DNA from: Pseudopedobacter beijingensis
GTDB taxonomy: Bacteria > Bacteroidota > Bacteroidia > Sphingobacteriales > Sphingobacteriaceae
Assembly: GCF_042678145.1 (NCBI RefSeq)
Contig: NZ_JBHUDG010000051.1
Location: 124,001-188,000, forward strand
Direction: 5' to 3'
Length of the DNA: 64,000 nt
The notes beneath the pieces are model-generated. The model saw only the letters and a list, made by a program, of their open reading frames with translations. It had not been told where the DNA came from and made no database searches. Shown here piece after piece: positions 16,193-24,828 of the stretch. The position numbers and the translations under genes are program-made. Within the stretch, counting starts at the first letter, position 1. Every line of letters begins with the position of its first letter.

Positions 16193-17482
16193 TTATTTTC
16201 TATCTTTTAGAGCAACAAAAGACCTGTTTGTTTCACCTGTATAAACCTGACGAGGTCTTCCAATAGGTTCTTTATTTTCTTTCATCTCTTTCCACTGAGC
16301 AACCCATCCCGGCAAACGTCCCAATGCAAATAAAACAGTAAACATTTCTGTAGGGAAACCTAAAGCTCTGTAGATAATTCCTGAGTAAAAATCCACGTTA
16401 GGATAAAGCTTTCTTTCGATAAAATAAGGATCATTCAAAGCTACTTCCTCTAATTTCTTAGCTATCTCTAAAACAGGATCATCAATGCCCAGTTTCGCTA
16501 ATATATCATCACAAGCTTTTTTAATGATTTTCGCTCTTGGATCGAAATTTTTATATACCCTGTGTCCAAATCCCATCAAACGGAAAGGATCATTTTTATC
16601 TTTTGCTTTTGCAACCCACTTATCAACATCACCACCATCATTTTTTATTTTTTCCAGCATTTCAATCACTGCTTGGTTCGCACCTCCATGCAGAGGTCCC
16701 CAAAGTGCCGAAATTCCCGCAGAAATAGATGCATATAAATTACAATCAGAAGAACCTACTATTCTAACTGTGGAAGTAGAACAGTTTTGTTCGTGATCTG
16801 CGTGTAAAATCAACAATTTATTCATTGCATCAATTACAATTGGATCTACCTCATAATCTTCTGTAATATAACTAAATGTCATAGACATAAAGTTGGTTAC
16901 ATAATCCAATTTATTTTGAGGATAATTTACCGGATGCCCTAAAGACTTTTTATAAATCCAGGAAACTATTGTAGTCATCTTAGCCAACAACTTAATAATT
17001 GTTAACTCCTGATCTTCTTTACTTGGATTTGGGTCTAAAGATTCCGGATAAAATGCAGACAAAGAACATACTAAAGAAGAAAGTTGTCCCATTGGATGAG
17101 ATTTAGATGGAAAACCATCAAAAAACTTCTTCATATCTTCATGTACCAACGTATGTCTGCTTATTTGATACTGAAATTTATCTACTTGCTCCTGCGTAGG
17201 TAACTCTCCATAAATAAGTAGGTAGGCTACTTCCAAAAAAGAAGCCTTTTCTGCCAGCTCTTCAATCGGATAACCTCTGTATTTTAAAATACCTCTCTCA
17301 CCATCTAAAAAAGTTATTGCACTTTTTGTAGCACCGGTATTCTTAAAACCACTATCTAATGTTATATAACCACTCTGATCTCTAAGTTTAGATATATCTA
17401 TAGCCTTTTCGTTTTCCGTTCCTTCAATTACTGGCAACTGGTAGGTGTTTCCACCTAATCTAATTTCTGCTGTTTCTGACAT
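16193..17482 (-). CDS. gltA: Citrate synthase
   Basis: Starting at MSETAEIRL the enzyme is 429 residues, the length of type II citrate synthases. It condenses oxaloacetate and acetyl-CoA in the TCA cycle. Visible motifs are the catalytic-histidine region ILHADHEQNCSTSTVR, the second region GPLHGGANQAVIEML, and MGFGHRVYKNFDPRA holding the conserved His and Arg and the family signature. The start was moved from an upstream in-frame ATG because that codon would sit in the promoter leader. A consensus promoter lies 19-49 bp upstream and a perfect terminator downstream, so the gene is a single-gene unit. Confidence 0.96.
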   Translation of the reverse strand: MSETAEIRLGGNTYQLPVIEGTENEKAIDISKLRDQSGYITLDSGFKNTGATKSAITFLDGERGILKYRGYPIEELAEKASFLEVAYLLIYGELPTQEQVDKFQYQISRHTLVHEDMKKFFDGFPSKSHPMGQLSSLVCSLSAFYPESLDPNPSKEDQELTIIKLLAKMTTIVSWIYKKSLGHPVNYPQNKLDYVTNFMSMTFSYITEDYEVDPIVIDAMNKLLILHADHEQNCSTSTVRIVGSSDCNLYASISAGISALWGPLHGGANQAVIEMLEKIKNDGGDVDKWVAKAKDKNDPFRLMGFGHRVYKNFDPRAKIIKKACDDILAKLGIDDPVLEIAKKLEEVALNDPYFIERKLYPNVDFYSGIIYRALGFPTEMFTVLFALGRLPGWVAQWKEMKENKEPIGRPRQVYTGETNRSFVALKDRK

Positions 17483-17500
17483 ATAAATTGGATTGTGCAA

Positions 17501-17531
17501 CAAATTTAAAAATCATTATAATTAAACTCAA
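17501..17531 (-). promoter_or_regulatory. gltA promoter
   Basis: On the minus strand TAAATTTG (complement of 17501-17508) matches the TAnnTTTG -7 box. A TTGA (complement of 17528-17531) lies about 20 bp upstream, as expected for a -33 box. The gap from 17532 to 17773 is AT-rich and shows nothing else clear. Confidence 0.65.
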
Positions 17532-17773
17532 TTATATATTGCTTTTAATATCTGCAAAATGTAAAAATTATTCCACTTTTATTAACAAGCGCCAAGTATA
17601 AGACTTAATTCACTAAAAATCACATTTTAATAAAAATTAATCTCATAAAAACCACTTTTTTACAAAAAACACAAAATTAACACAAAACACGGGATAAATT
17701 CACAAAAAACACTCTTATATTCTATACTTCTAAAAAAGAATCAATCAAAGCTATTTCCTTATAGATAATAGCT

Positions 17774-18658
17774 CTAAGTATAAGGTAATCTTTTACGGTA
17801 ATCTGCTGGCGAAACACCCTTTATTTTTTTAAAAAGTCGGGAAAAATAAGCCGCATCATGTATGCCTATTTTATAGGCTATTTCCTTTATCTGCATGCTT
17901 GTATTATCGAGGTATTTACACGCATTTTGGATTTTTAGTTGATTAAAATAATCTATAGGAGACACTCCTGTCCTATTCTTGAACAAAAGCGAAAATTGTG
18001 ATACCGAAAGATTGATGTCTTTGGCTAAAGTTTCCAGAGAAATAGATGTTTCTAAATGCTTGTTCATCTTTTCTATAGATTGGGATATCCTTCCCTGACC
18101 TTTATGGAAAGATGTCTCACCCTCTGTTATTATGAAAGAAAGCGACGTCAGAAAATTCATCAGGCATATATTCAGCATTATCAAATTATCATCACTATAA
18201 CCTTTATTTAATCTATCGAAGACAGTATTAAACAAGGCCATTCTTTCGGTTCCGTATTCTAAAAAACCTTTGTAATTCTTATTAAATTTATAAAAGAAAG
18301 CAAGTATCTGTTTTATAATCTCATCATTATCCTTAAAATAAAACCAATAAAAACTCCAAGGATTATCTCCATCTGCATAATATTTTGTATTTAATCCTTT
18401 GGGTATTATAACAAATTCGCCTGCTCCTAAATCATAAACCTTATTATTTATTTCCGAGTATCCCCTGCCGTCTACACAATAAATCAAAATATAATCTTCG
18501 TCATTATTTTCATCATTGTACTGGAACTTTGCATCAGGAAAAAAACCAATTTTCGAAAAAGAAAGTGGCATTCCTAATTCTCTTTTATCTTTTGCAAAAC
18601 TGTTTTTCAATAAATCTATAATACGTTCTCCTGAAAATCCCTTTCTTTTCTTTTTCAT
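17774..18658 (-). CDS. AraC family transcriptional regulator of the galactose locus
   Basis: The preferred start is MKKKRKGFSG, giving 294 residues. The N-terminal half is an AraC-type cupin sensor (GYSEINNKVYDLGAGEFVII around 75-95). The C-terminal half has two helix-turn-helix motifs, TLAKDINLSVSQFSLLFKNR and IAYKIGIHDAAYFSRLFKKI, and ends KGVSPADYRKRL. It is divergent from galK-galT, so it most likely senses galactose or a related sugar and activates that operon. Starting upstream at MDYIVYLLDY would place the operator-like repeats inside the coding region, so the downstream start is favoured. Confidence 0.88.
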   Translation of the reverse strand: MKKKRKGFSGERIIDLLKNSFAKDKRELGMPLSFSKIGFFPDAKFQYNDENNDEDYILIYCVDGRGYSEINNKVYDLGAGEFVIIPKGLNTKYYADGDNPWSFYWFYFKDNDEIIKQILAFFYKFNKNYKGFLEYGTERMALFNTVFDRLNKGYSDDNLIMLNICLMNFLTSLSFIITEGETSFHKGQGRISQSIEKMNKHLETSISLETLAKDINLSVSQFSLLFKNRTGVSPIDYFNQLKIQNACKYLDNTSMQIKEIAYKIGIHDAAYFSRLFKKIKGVSPADYRKRLPYT

Positions 18659-18661
18659 AAT

Positions 18662-18695
18662 AATATAATCCAATAAATAGACAATATAATCCAAT
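18662..18695. promoter_or_regulatory. Direct-repeat half-sites for the AraC-type regulator
   Basis: The 13-mer AATATAATCCAAT occurs twice, at 18662-18674 and 18683-18695. The start-to-start distance is exactly 21 bp, or two helical turns, the geometry of araI1-araI2 sites bound by AraC dimers. The pair sits between the divergent regulator and galK. Confidence 0.6.
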
Positions 18696-18807
18696 TATAT
18701 ACTTTTTGTTTCATATAATTTCAGAAAAAATTAAATGAGTATTTTTATAGAGTTATCATTCTCAGAAAAGATATCATAACAAATTATTTATCAGCAAGTT
18801 GAATAAA

Positions 18808-19962
18808 ATGAAGAATATAAAGCAAAATATTATAAAAAGGTATAAAGAGAATTTTGAGGAGGAGCCTGTTATAATATGTTCGCCTGGACGGGTTAATCTG
18901 ATTGGTGAACATACGGACTATAATATGGGCTTTGTATTGCCTGCAGCTATTAATAAAGCCATATATATCGCCATTAATAAGCGTAACGATAATAAAATAT
19001 CTTTAATTGCCGAAGATTTAAACAAAAAACATGAAACAGATATAGATAGCTACAAGTACTCTGATGATAACTGGCCTAATTTTGTATTGGGTGTTGTTGA
19101 CCAATTGATTAAATCAGGGAATGAAATTGGAGGGTTTAATGCTGTTATATCTGGCGATGTACCTTTAGGCGCCGGAATGTCGTCTTCTGCAGCAATGGAA
19201 TGCGCTGTGACCTATTCATTAAATCATTTATTTAATCTGGGATTAGATAAACTTACTCTTGTTAAAATTGCGCAAAATGCAGAAAATCAGTTTGTAGGAC
19301 TGCAATGTGGAATCATGGATCAATTTGCCAGTGTATTTGGCAAAAAAGATCATGTTATTAAATTGGATTGTCGGTCGTTAGATTATGAATACGTCCCTTT
19401 CAATCTTGAAGGTATAAAAATAGTTTTGTTTGATTCTATGGTTAAACATTCCTTAGCTTCTTCTGAATATAATGTAAGAAGAAGCCAGTGCGAGGAAGGT
19501 ATTTCTATTATTCAAAACAAATATCCTGAAGTAAAAACGTTAAGAGATGCTACTATAGAAATCGTTGAAGAATGTCTTTCTAATTCAAGTGTTGATATCT
19601 ACAACCGTTGCAAATATGTGGTAGAAGAAAATGACAGACTCATAAATGCCTGTGAGGATCTGAAAAAAGGAGATATTGAGAGTTTTGGACAAAAAATGTA
19701 TGAAACACATGATGGACTTAGCCAACTTTATGAAGTAAGCTGTCCTGAACTTGACTTTATTGCCGCTGCCGCAAAAAAAGAAGAAGCTATTTTAGGTGCC
19801 AGAATGATGGGTGGTGGTTTTGGAGGTTGTGTAATTGCTTTAGTCAAAGAGTCTGAAATTGACTCGGTAATTAAAAGAATGAAAGACCATTACTTTCAAA
19901 AATTGAATAAAGGTATGAACGTGTATATCACACAAATTGAGGATGGTACCAGAATATTGTAA
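18808..19962 (+). CDS. galK: Galactokinase
   Basis: The 384-residue GHMP kinase phosphorylates galactose at C1 with ATP, the first committed step of the Leloir pathway. The galactokinase signature GRVNLIGEHTDYNMG lies at about 27-41, the ATP loop GDVPLGAGMSSSAA near 115, and the third GHMP motif MMGGGFGGCVIAL near 335. The ATG at 18808 is preferred over an upstream TTG at 18799. It is followed after 2 bp by galT and shares a divergent control region with an AraC regulator. Confidence 0.96.
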   Translation: MKNIKQNIIKRYKENFEEEPVIICSPGRVNLIGEHTDYNMGFVLPAAINKAIYIAINKRNDNKISLIAEDLNKKHETDIDSYKYSDDNWPNFVLGVVDQLIKSGNEIGGFNAVISGDVPLGAGMSSSAAMECAVTYSLNHLFNLGLDKLTLVKIAQNAENQFVGLQCGIMDQFASVFGKKDHVIKLDCRSLDYEYVPFNLEGIKIVLFDSMVKHSLASSEYNVRRSQCEEGISIIQNKYPEVKTLRDATIEIVEECLSNSSVDIYNRCKYVVEENDRLINACEDLKKGDIESFGQKMYETHDGLSQLYEVSCPELDFIAAAAKKEEAILGARMMGGGFGGCVIALVKESEIDSVIKRMKDHYFQKLNKGMNVYITQIEDGTRIL

Positions 19963-19964
19963 TT

Positions 19965-21005
19965 ATGAGTTTTAATTTTGAAGAGCATCCGCATAAGCGA
20001 CTGAACATATTAACGGGGGAATGGGTTTTGGTTTCTCCACACCGTACAAAACGCCCCTGGCAGGGAAAAGTTGAAGACTTACCGAATGCCATAAGACCTT
20101 CTTATGATGAAAAATGTTATTTATGTCCTGGAAATAAAAGATCTGAAGGTGCCGTAAATCCGGTATACACAAAACCATTTGCATTTACCAATGATTTTTC
20201 GGCTTTACTGGATGACACTCCTAAAGGAAATCTGGATGACAATTTATTGCAAGCTAAAAGTGAGAAAGGTATTTGTAGGGTAATTTGTTTCTCTCCACGT
20301 CACGATCTTACACTACCACAAATGAGCAATGAGGAGATTGTTGATGTTATTTCTCTCTGGCAAGATGAATTTTCTGAATTGTCTAAAAATGAATGGATCA
20401 AGTACATCCAGATTTTTGAAAACAAAGGAGAAATTATGGGTTGCAGCAATCCGCATCCTCATGGTCAAATATGGGCGCAAAGCACTGTTCCGGTAGAACC
20501 GGAAAAGGAAGGTAAACAGTTTTTAGATTATTATAAAAAAAACGGACAAAGCTTACTCAGTGCGTATTTAACGCAAGAAATAGAAAGAAAAGAAAGAATA
20601 GTTGTAGAAAACGAACATTTTATAGCATTGGTACCTTTCTGGGCTGTTTGGCCTTACGAAATTTTGTTAGTAAACAAAAGACATGTAACCAATATTCTGG
20701 ATTTTTCTGAAGACGAGAAAAATGCTTTGGCCGATATTCTAAAGAAGTTAACTACCAAATACGATAACTTATTTGAAACCTCTTTCCCCTACTCAGCTGG
20801 TATGCACCAGGCTCCTGTAAATTCAGGAGATCATCCTGAATGGCATTGGCATATGCATTTTTATCCCCCGCTTTTAAGATCTGCAACGGTTAAGAAGTTT
20901 ATGGTAGGATACGAGATGTTGGCAAATCCACAAAGAGACATTACCGCTGAACAAGCTGCCAAAATGCTTAGAGAACTTAGCGAAATACATTATTTAGAAA
21001 AATAG
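19965..21005 (+). CDS. galT: Galactose-1-phosphate uridylyltransferase
   Basis: The 346-residue enzyme exchanges UMP between UDP-glucose and galactose-1-phosphate. The active site HPH is at residues 164-166 in SNPHPHGQIWA, where H166 is the nucleophile. The zinc site CYLCPGNKR is near 53, and the second half shows MHQAPVNSGDHPEWHWHMHF. The length is normal for bacterial GalT. It overlaps no gene and sits 2 bp after galK. A strong hairpin ends the operon. Confidence 0.96.
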   Translation: MSFNFEEHPHKRLNILTGEWVLVSPHRTKRPWQGKVEDLPNAIRPSYDEKCYLCPGNKRSEGAVNPVYTKPFAFTNDFSALLDDTPKGNLDDNLLQAKSEKGICRVICFSPRHDLTLPQMSNEEIVDVISLWQDEFSELSKNEWIKYIQIFENKGEIMGCSNPHPHGQIWAQSTVPVEPEKEGKQFLDYYKKNGQSLLSAYLTQEIERKERIVVENEHFIALVPFWAVWPYEILLVNKRHVTNILDFSEDEKNALADILKKLTTKYDNLFETSFPYSAGMHQAPVNSGDHPEWHWHMHFYPPLLRSATVKKFMVGYEMLANPQRDITAEQAAKMLRELSEIHYLEK

Positions 21006-21033
21006 ATTAAAAAGAATAGCCAAACCATTTTTT

Positions 21034-21081
21034 AAAACTAATAACTTTAACCCGAAAACATTGGGTTAAAGTTTTAGTTTT
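21034..21081 (+). terminator. Terminator of the galK-galT operon
   Basis: AACTTTAACCC (21043-21053) pairs with GGGTTAAAGTT (21063-21073) around a 9-nt loop. The stem extends through AAAACTA (21034) and TAGTTTT (21075-21081). The VOC gene begins 7 bp later. Confidence 0.82.
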
Positions 21082-21087
21082 ATAGAT

Positions 21088-21477
21088 ATGTTAAAGCTTA
21101 AAAAAATTCATCATATAGCTATTATTTGCTCAGATTACCAAAAATCAAAACATTTTTACACAAAAATTTTAGGATTTGATATTATTGCAGAAACTTACCG
21201 TGAGCATAGACAATCTTATAAATTAGACCTCTCTGTTAATGGAGAATATGCTATTGAATTATTTTCATTTCCAAACTCTCCAAAACGCCTATCATTCCCT
21301 GAAGCTTGCGGATTAAGACACCTGGCTTTTGCTGTGCAAGATATTTATGAAGCTGTAGAATACTTAGACAAACAAGGTATACAAACAGAAGAAATACGTA
21401 CTGACAAGTTAACAAATAAAAAATTCGTTTTCTTTAACGATCCAGATCATTTACCTTTAGAAATATACCAAATTTAA
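21088..21477 (+). CDS. VOC family (glyoxalase/dioxygenase superfamily) protein
   Basis: The 129-residue protein has paired beta-alpha-beta-beta-beta units starting IHHIAIICSDYQKSKHFYTK and LRHLAFAVQDIYEAVEYL. Likely metal ligands are the first His, a Glu in YAIELFSF, the second His and E125 in LPLEIYQI. It resembles the small YaeR/SMU1112c-like branch, often annotated as lactoylglutathione lyase-like. The substrate is unknown. It ends 1 bp before the OsmC start, so the two form a small operon. Confidence 0.85.
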   Translation: MLKLKKIHHIAIICSDYQKSKHFYTKILGFDIIAETYREHRQSYKLDLSVNGEYAIELFSFPNSPKRLSFPEACGLRHLAFAVQDIYEAVEYLDKQGIQTEEIRTDKLTNKKFVFFNDPDHLPLEIYQI

Positions 21478-21478
21478 T

Positions 21479-21865
21479 ATGTCGAAAATAACTGCATATA
21501 TAGCTCAGGATCATTACAAAACAACTATCATTGGAAATAGCAACCAAATTATTGCTGATGAACCCAAAACAGTTGGAGGAACGGAACAGGGATTATCTCC
21601 AACAGAATTATTAGCTTCTTCTTTGGCAAGCTGTACTTGTATAACTGTTAGAATGTACGCTGATAGAAAGAAGTGGCCGCTGAATGAGTTTATAGTAACC
21701 GTTTCTTTTGAGAGAGATGAACAAAAGCAAACTACAAGATTTGAAAAAACAATGGATTTTATTGGTGATCTTGATGAAAGTCAATTGTCAAGACTACGAG
21801 AAATTGCCGAAAAATGCCCTGTTAATCAAATTTTGTCTAATCAGATAGAAATAGTTTCTATATAA
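21479..21865 (+). CDS. OsmC family peroxiredoxin-like protein
   Basis: The 128-residue protein carries the two OsmC/YhfA cysteines, one in LLASSLASCTCITVRMYADR and one in AEKCPVNQILSNQIEI. OsmC proteins are dimeric thiol peroxidases that reduce organic hydroperoxides, while YhfA-like relatives are less well defined. The length fits the YhfA-like group. The gene is coupled to the VOC protein upstream. Confidence 0.85.
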   Translation: MSKITAYIAQDHYKTTIIGNSNQIIADEPKTVGGTEQGLSPTELLASSLASCTCITVRMYADRKKWPLNEFIVTVSFERDEQKQTTRFEKTMDFIGDLDESQLSRLREIAEKCPVNQILSNQIEIVSI

Positions 21866-22000
21866 ACAGTTGACTATTAATAGCAACTAATGATAACTCA
21901 ATACGAGCTATATATTTAGTTTACTTTTTTCATAATCTGATTTTTCGCAGACTCTAAAAAAAATAATCTCTTACATATATCCTTAATCTATTTTCCCTTT

Positions 22001-22019
22001 ATTTAGACTTTATCTAAAT
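22001..22019. promoter_or_regulatory. Fur-box-like palindrome upstream of the PepSY gene
   Basis: ATTTAGACTTTATCTAAAT is a 7-5-7 inverted repeat, with a further half-site AATCTAAATA about 22 bp downstream. It lies 44 bp before the PepSY start and overlaps the expected promoter. The form resembles iron-responsive operators, and PepSY membrane proteins are often iron-regulated, so Fur control is likely but inferred. Confidence 0.5.
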
Positions 22020-22062
22020 ATTTTTCGTTCTTTTGCGAATCAATCTAAATATAAATACAGGT

Positions 22063-23364
22063 ATGAAAAAGCAAAGTTCTGTATGGCCTAAGATCAGGAA
22101 ATTTTTAAACGACATCCATCTTTGGGCAGGACTTATAAGTGGTATTATTGTTCTAATAGTCTGCTTTACAGGGACAGTTTATGTGTTCAATCAGGAAATA
22201 AGGGAATCATCTACTCCAAATCTATATAAGGTTAGTATAGGAAATGAAAAAAAGAGCATTACAGAGATGTACAATATTGTACAAGAAAAAAGTAATGGCA
22301 ATATCAGTAGTGTAAAAGTTCCATACGACACTGGAAAAAGTTATTCTTTTATCGTTAAAAAGAAAGAAGAAAAAGCTAAAGAAGCAGACAAAAAACATCA
22401 AAAAGCTTCTGGTAAAAAAGAAAAGGCTGGCGAAGGACCGCCTAAAGGTCCACAAAGAGGTAATCCGTACTTTATAAACCCCTATAATGGCGAGGTTTTA
22501 GGAGACTTACAAGGAACTAAAACGACTACGACTGAGTTTATGCAAAAGATGTTCAGTTTGCATAGATGGCTTTTATTGGATAAAATTGAAGAACCTATTT
22601 TCGAAAACCTTGAAAACAGAAAATTAGGTAGCTATATTACTGGAACTGCTACCATATTATTTACACTAGGTGTAATTTCAGGAATTATTATCTGGGTGCC
22701 TGCTCGTATAAAAAGCTGGAAACAAGGCTTGAGAATCAAATTTTCTGGTAACTGGAAAAGAACTAATCACGATTTACACAATACTCTTGGTTTTTATTCT
22801 TGCATACTATTATTTTTTATGGGTATAACAGGTCCGCAATGGTCTTTTGAGTGGTACAGAAATGGCCTTCGTAAATTTCTGGGAACATACGAAGCTCCGG
22901 ATACTCCAAAACCAACTCCCTTGAAATCTGTTTATACTATAGATGCTAAAACTCTAAATTACGAAGATTTTCTGGCTATAGCAGATAAAGAACTTAATTA
23001 TAAGGGAGACTACAATCTAACTTTCCCTAATGATTCTGTTGATGTGGTGCAGATAACTAAAACAAAAATAGGCTTTTTCGCTCCTGCCGCTGGAGATAAA
23101 CTCACATTAGATCAATATTCAGGTCAGGTTTTGGAAAAAGATATATTTAAACAAAAACCTTTTAATGAAAGAGTTTCTCTTTCTATTAAAGCACTGCATC
23201 TGGGAGATATTTATGGTACTTTTTCTAAAATCCTATACTTTATTGCCTGTTTAATTGCAACTAGTTTACCTGTTACAGGAGTATTAATCTGGATTAATAA
23301 AATAAAGAAAAAACCCAAAGGAAAAAAGAAAGAACAGAAAGAAGTAGCTTCTTCAACTATTTAG
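22063..23364 (+). CDS. PepSY-associated transmembrane protein
   Basis: The protein has 433 residues when started at MKKQSSVWPKIRKFLNDIHL; the upstream TTG start would sit in the promoter. The pattern is that of the PepSY_TM family: a first helix at about 21-42 (LISGIIVLIVCFTGTVYVFN), a periplasmic loop with a Lys/Glu-rich insert, a paired LHRWLLL...GTATILFTLGVISG segment, HDLHNTLGFYSCILLFFMGI, and a last helix before a basic tail. The family is linked to siderophore reduction and uptake of iron. The upstream palindrome supports iron regulation. Confidence 0.85.
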   Translation: MKKQSSVWPKIRKFLNDIHLWAGLISGIIVLIVCFTGTVYVFNQEIRESSTPNLYKVSIGNEKKSITEMYNIVQEKSNGNISSVKVPYDTGKSYSFIVKKKEEKAKEADKKHQKASGKKEKAGEGPPKGPQRGNPYFINPYNGEVLGDLQGTKTTTTEFMQKMFSLHRWLLLDKIEEPIFENLENRKLGSYITGTATILFTLGVISGIIIWVPARIKSWKQGLRIKFSGNWKRTNHDLHNTLGFYSCILLFFMGITGPQWSFEWYRNGLRKFLGTYEAPDTPKPTPLKSVYTIDAKTLNYEDFLAIADKELNYKGDYNLTFPNDSVDVVQITKTKIGFFAPAAGDKLTLDQYSGQVLEKDIFKQKPFNERVSLSIKALHLGDIYGTFSKILYFIACLIATSLPVTGVLIWINKIKKKPKGKKKEQKEVASSTI

Positions 23365-23392
23365 TAATTGCTACTATCCTTTACCTCTAAAC

Positions 23393-23427
23393 AAAAAAGC
23401 TCTTAATTTATCATTAAGAGCTTTTTT
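23393..23427. terminator. Terminator abutting the left attachment site
   Basis: AAAAAAGCTCTTAAT (23393-23407) pairs with ATTAAGAGCTTTTTT (23413-23427) around a 5-nt loop. It ends the PepSY gene and lies 1 bp before the 13-bp att repeat, so the provirus is insulated from host transcription on this side. Confidence 0.9.
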
Positions 23428-23428
23428 A

Positions 23429-23441
23429 GTACCCGAGAGCA
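23429..23441. repeat. Left attachment-site core
   Basis: GTACCCGAGAGCA is identical to the last bases of the tRNA-Leu gene at 45099-45111. It is the displaced copy of the tRNA 3' end and marks the left element boundary. Confidence 0.85.
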
Positions 23442-23503
23442 TAATGAAACCAAAGCATATATCACACTGATAAACAACAAATTACAAAAACACCCTCTAT
23501 GAA

Positions 23504-23517
23504 ATTTGAAAACAAAC
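23504..23517. repeat. Putative integrase arm-type site, left end
   Basis: ATTTGAAAACAAAC is identical to a 14-mer at 44993-45006 close to the other end. Related copies occur at 45033 and 45043. The same oriented motif near both att cores is what is expected of arm-type sites bound by the integrase N-terminal domain. Confidence 0.55.
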
Positions 23518-23518
23518 A

Positions 23519-23920
23519 TTATAGATTTGCAGATAAATTACCTGAATTTAAATCATAATTAATCTCTTTCGGATTAGCTTTATATATAGCGCCTGTAAGG
23601 AAATCTACACCTAAAGGTACAAGCCCTAAACAAAGATCCAGTAACACATAACCTACCATTACCTTACGTGTTACTTTTATTTGTCTGTCCTGATGTCCTG
23701 GAGCATTTATGGATATTATTGCTCCGTCTCTCAGCGAGTTTTTAGACACTTTAATTTTATTGGGTGCATTTCCAACGAAATTACCATCTAGGTAAACTTT
23801 GGCTCCAGCCGGGTTTCCGCTCTTTACCTCTACCCTATCTCCAGATCCACTTAATATAGTAGCGCAGCTTTGTAATAAAAATATACCGCAAATTGCGATT
23901 GCTAGTAAAGGTTTGTTCAT
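23519..23920 (-). CDS. Small lipoprotein with PEGA-like domain
   Basis: The 133-residue protein has a signal peptide with lipobox LLQSC (C19) followed by ATILSGSGDRVEV. A PEGA-like beta domain follows (NPAGAKVYLDGNFVGNAPNK, about 36-58). A hydrophobic stretch near 88-108 (VGYVLLDLCLGLVPLGVDFL) may be a membrane hairpin. It is the terminal gene of the repressor operon, lying just inside the left att site, so it is probably expressed in the lysogen. Surface modification or superinfection exclusion is a reasonable guess. Confidence 0.7.
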   Translation of the reverse strand: MNKPLLAIAICGIFLLQSCATILSGSGDRVEVKSGNPAGAKVYLDGNFVGNAPNKIKVSKNSLRDGAIISINAPGHQDRQIKVTRKVMVGYVLLDLCLGLVPLGVDFLTGAIYKANPKEINYDLNSGNLSANL

Positions 23921-23935
23921 ACAATTATATTTAGT

Positions 23936-24370
23936 CTAGTAATTATGTTTATCAATTTCATTTTCAATTTGTCCAATAAATTCCTCTACGTATCCTCTTC
24001 CTATTCCCTGTAAATTTACGTTAATAAAACCTCCAGCTGTACCAACCTTTAAAGTTTTTCTGGTATAAAATAAATAGATGAAAAGGCCTACTATAAAAAC
24101 TACCACAACAAAAAATAAGTCATCATCATTGCTATATCCCTTGGTAGAATTATCTAAGCCAATAAAAAGCAGTAAAAGAGAACAAATAATAAATGTATAG
24201 TATATAATTTTAGGGAATCTCTTAACTCCATAAGAAATAAAGCGAACGTCCTTAACTCTTATCGACTGATAGTTGATATTATCATAATACATCAACCTTT
24301 TGTTTGTCAAAATAAGTCTGTTTGAATCTATAGAGTTTACTATATCTTCATTAGGTAGGTTTTTAACCAT
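23936..24370 (-). CDS. Membrane protein with bacterial PH-like domain
   Basis: The 144-residue protein starts with a PH-like segment (NRLILTNKRLMYYDNINYQS and IRVKDVRFISYG) as in bPH proteins. Two membrane helices follow, at about 55-70 and 87-105. A last soluble part is VNLQGIGRGYVEEFIGQIEN. It starts 3 bp after the stop of the repressor gene. A role in the lysogen is likely, but its function is unknown. Confidence 0.7.
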   Translation of the reverse strand: MVKNLPNEDIVNSIDSNRLILTNKRLMYYDNINYQSIRVKDVRFISYGVKRFPKIIYYTFIICSLLLLFIGLDNSTKGYSNDDDLFFVVVVFIVGLFIYLFYTRKTLKVGTAGGFINVNLQGIGRGYVEEFIGQIENEIDKHNY

Positions 24371-24373
24371 TTT

Positions 24374-24709
24374 TTATTTTAGGTTTTTAATTAACTCCAG
24401 GATCTCCCCTTCCTTTGCCGGATCTGTAATCTTGATGGTTATAGATATTTCGTAACCCTTATCTTTTCTAGTTCTATATTCGGCTGAATTATCTTCTAAC
24501 TTAAAATCATAAGGATTATCTTTAAGAATACTATCTATGCTTATATCGAATATTTCAGCAAGTTTCATAAGCTCCTTAACAGTAACTTCCCGTTTCTGAT
24601 TCTCTATTTTATTATAACCAGATTGGCCGATACCTAACGCATTCCCCACGTATTCTTGACTTAAGTTCTTATTTTCCCTTATATTCTTTAATCGAATAGA
24701 TATATCCAT
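24374..24709 (-). CDS. XRE-family repressor
   Basis: The 111-residue protein carries an N-terminal HTH_3 domain: RLKNIRENKNLSQEYVGNAL, GIGQSGYNKIENQKREVTVK, then LAEIFDISIDSIL. The C-terminal 45 residues likely dimerise. There is no LexA-type peptidase, so RecA-dependent self-cleavage is not expected. It is divergent from a small HTH gene, the classic repressor/Cro arrangement. Two copies of CTTTAATCGAATA flank its start. Confidence 0.85.
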   Translation of the reverse strand: MDISIRLKNIRENKNLSQEYVGNALGIGQSGYNKIENQKREVTVKELMKLAEIFDISIDSILKDNPYDFKLEDNSAEYRTRKDKGYEISITIKITDPAKEGEILELIKNLK

Positions 24710-24762
24710 AACAGAATAAAAATATGTCGTTGATTTGCAATTACTTATACTTTAATCGAATA
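24686..24762. promoter_or_regulatory. Repeated 13-mer, candidate repressor operators
   Basis: CTTTAATCGAATA occurs at 24686-24698, inside the start of the repressor gene, and at 24750-24762 in the divergent gap. The spacing is 64 bp, close to six helical turns, which would allow a loop between bound dimers. Confidence 0.5.
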
Positions 24763-24828
24763 ATTTATTTGATATAACAATATATTTTATTCTATATTCA
24801 AATACATTTAACAATTAAAATTCAAAAT

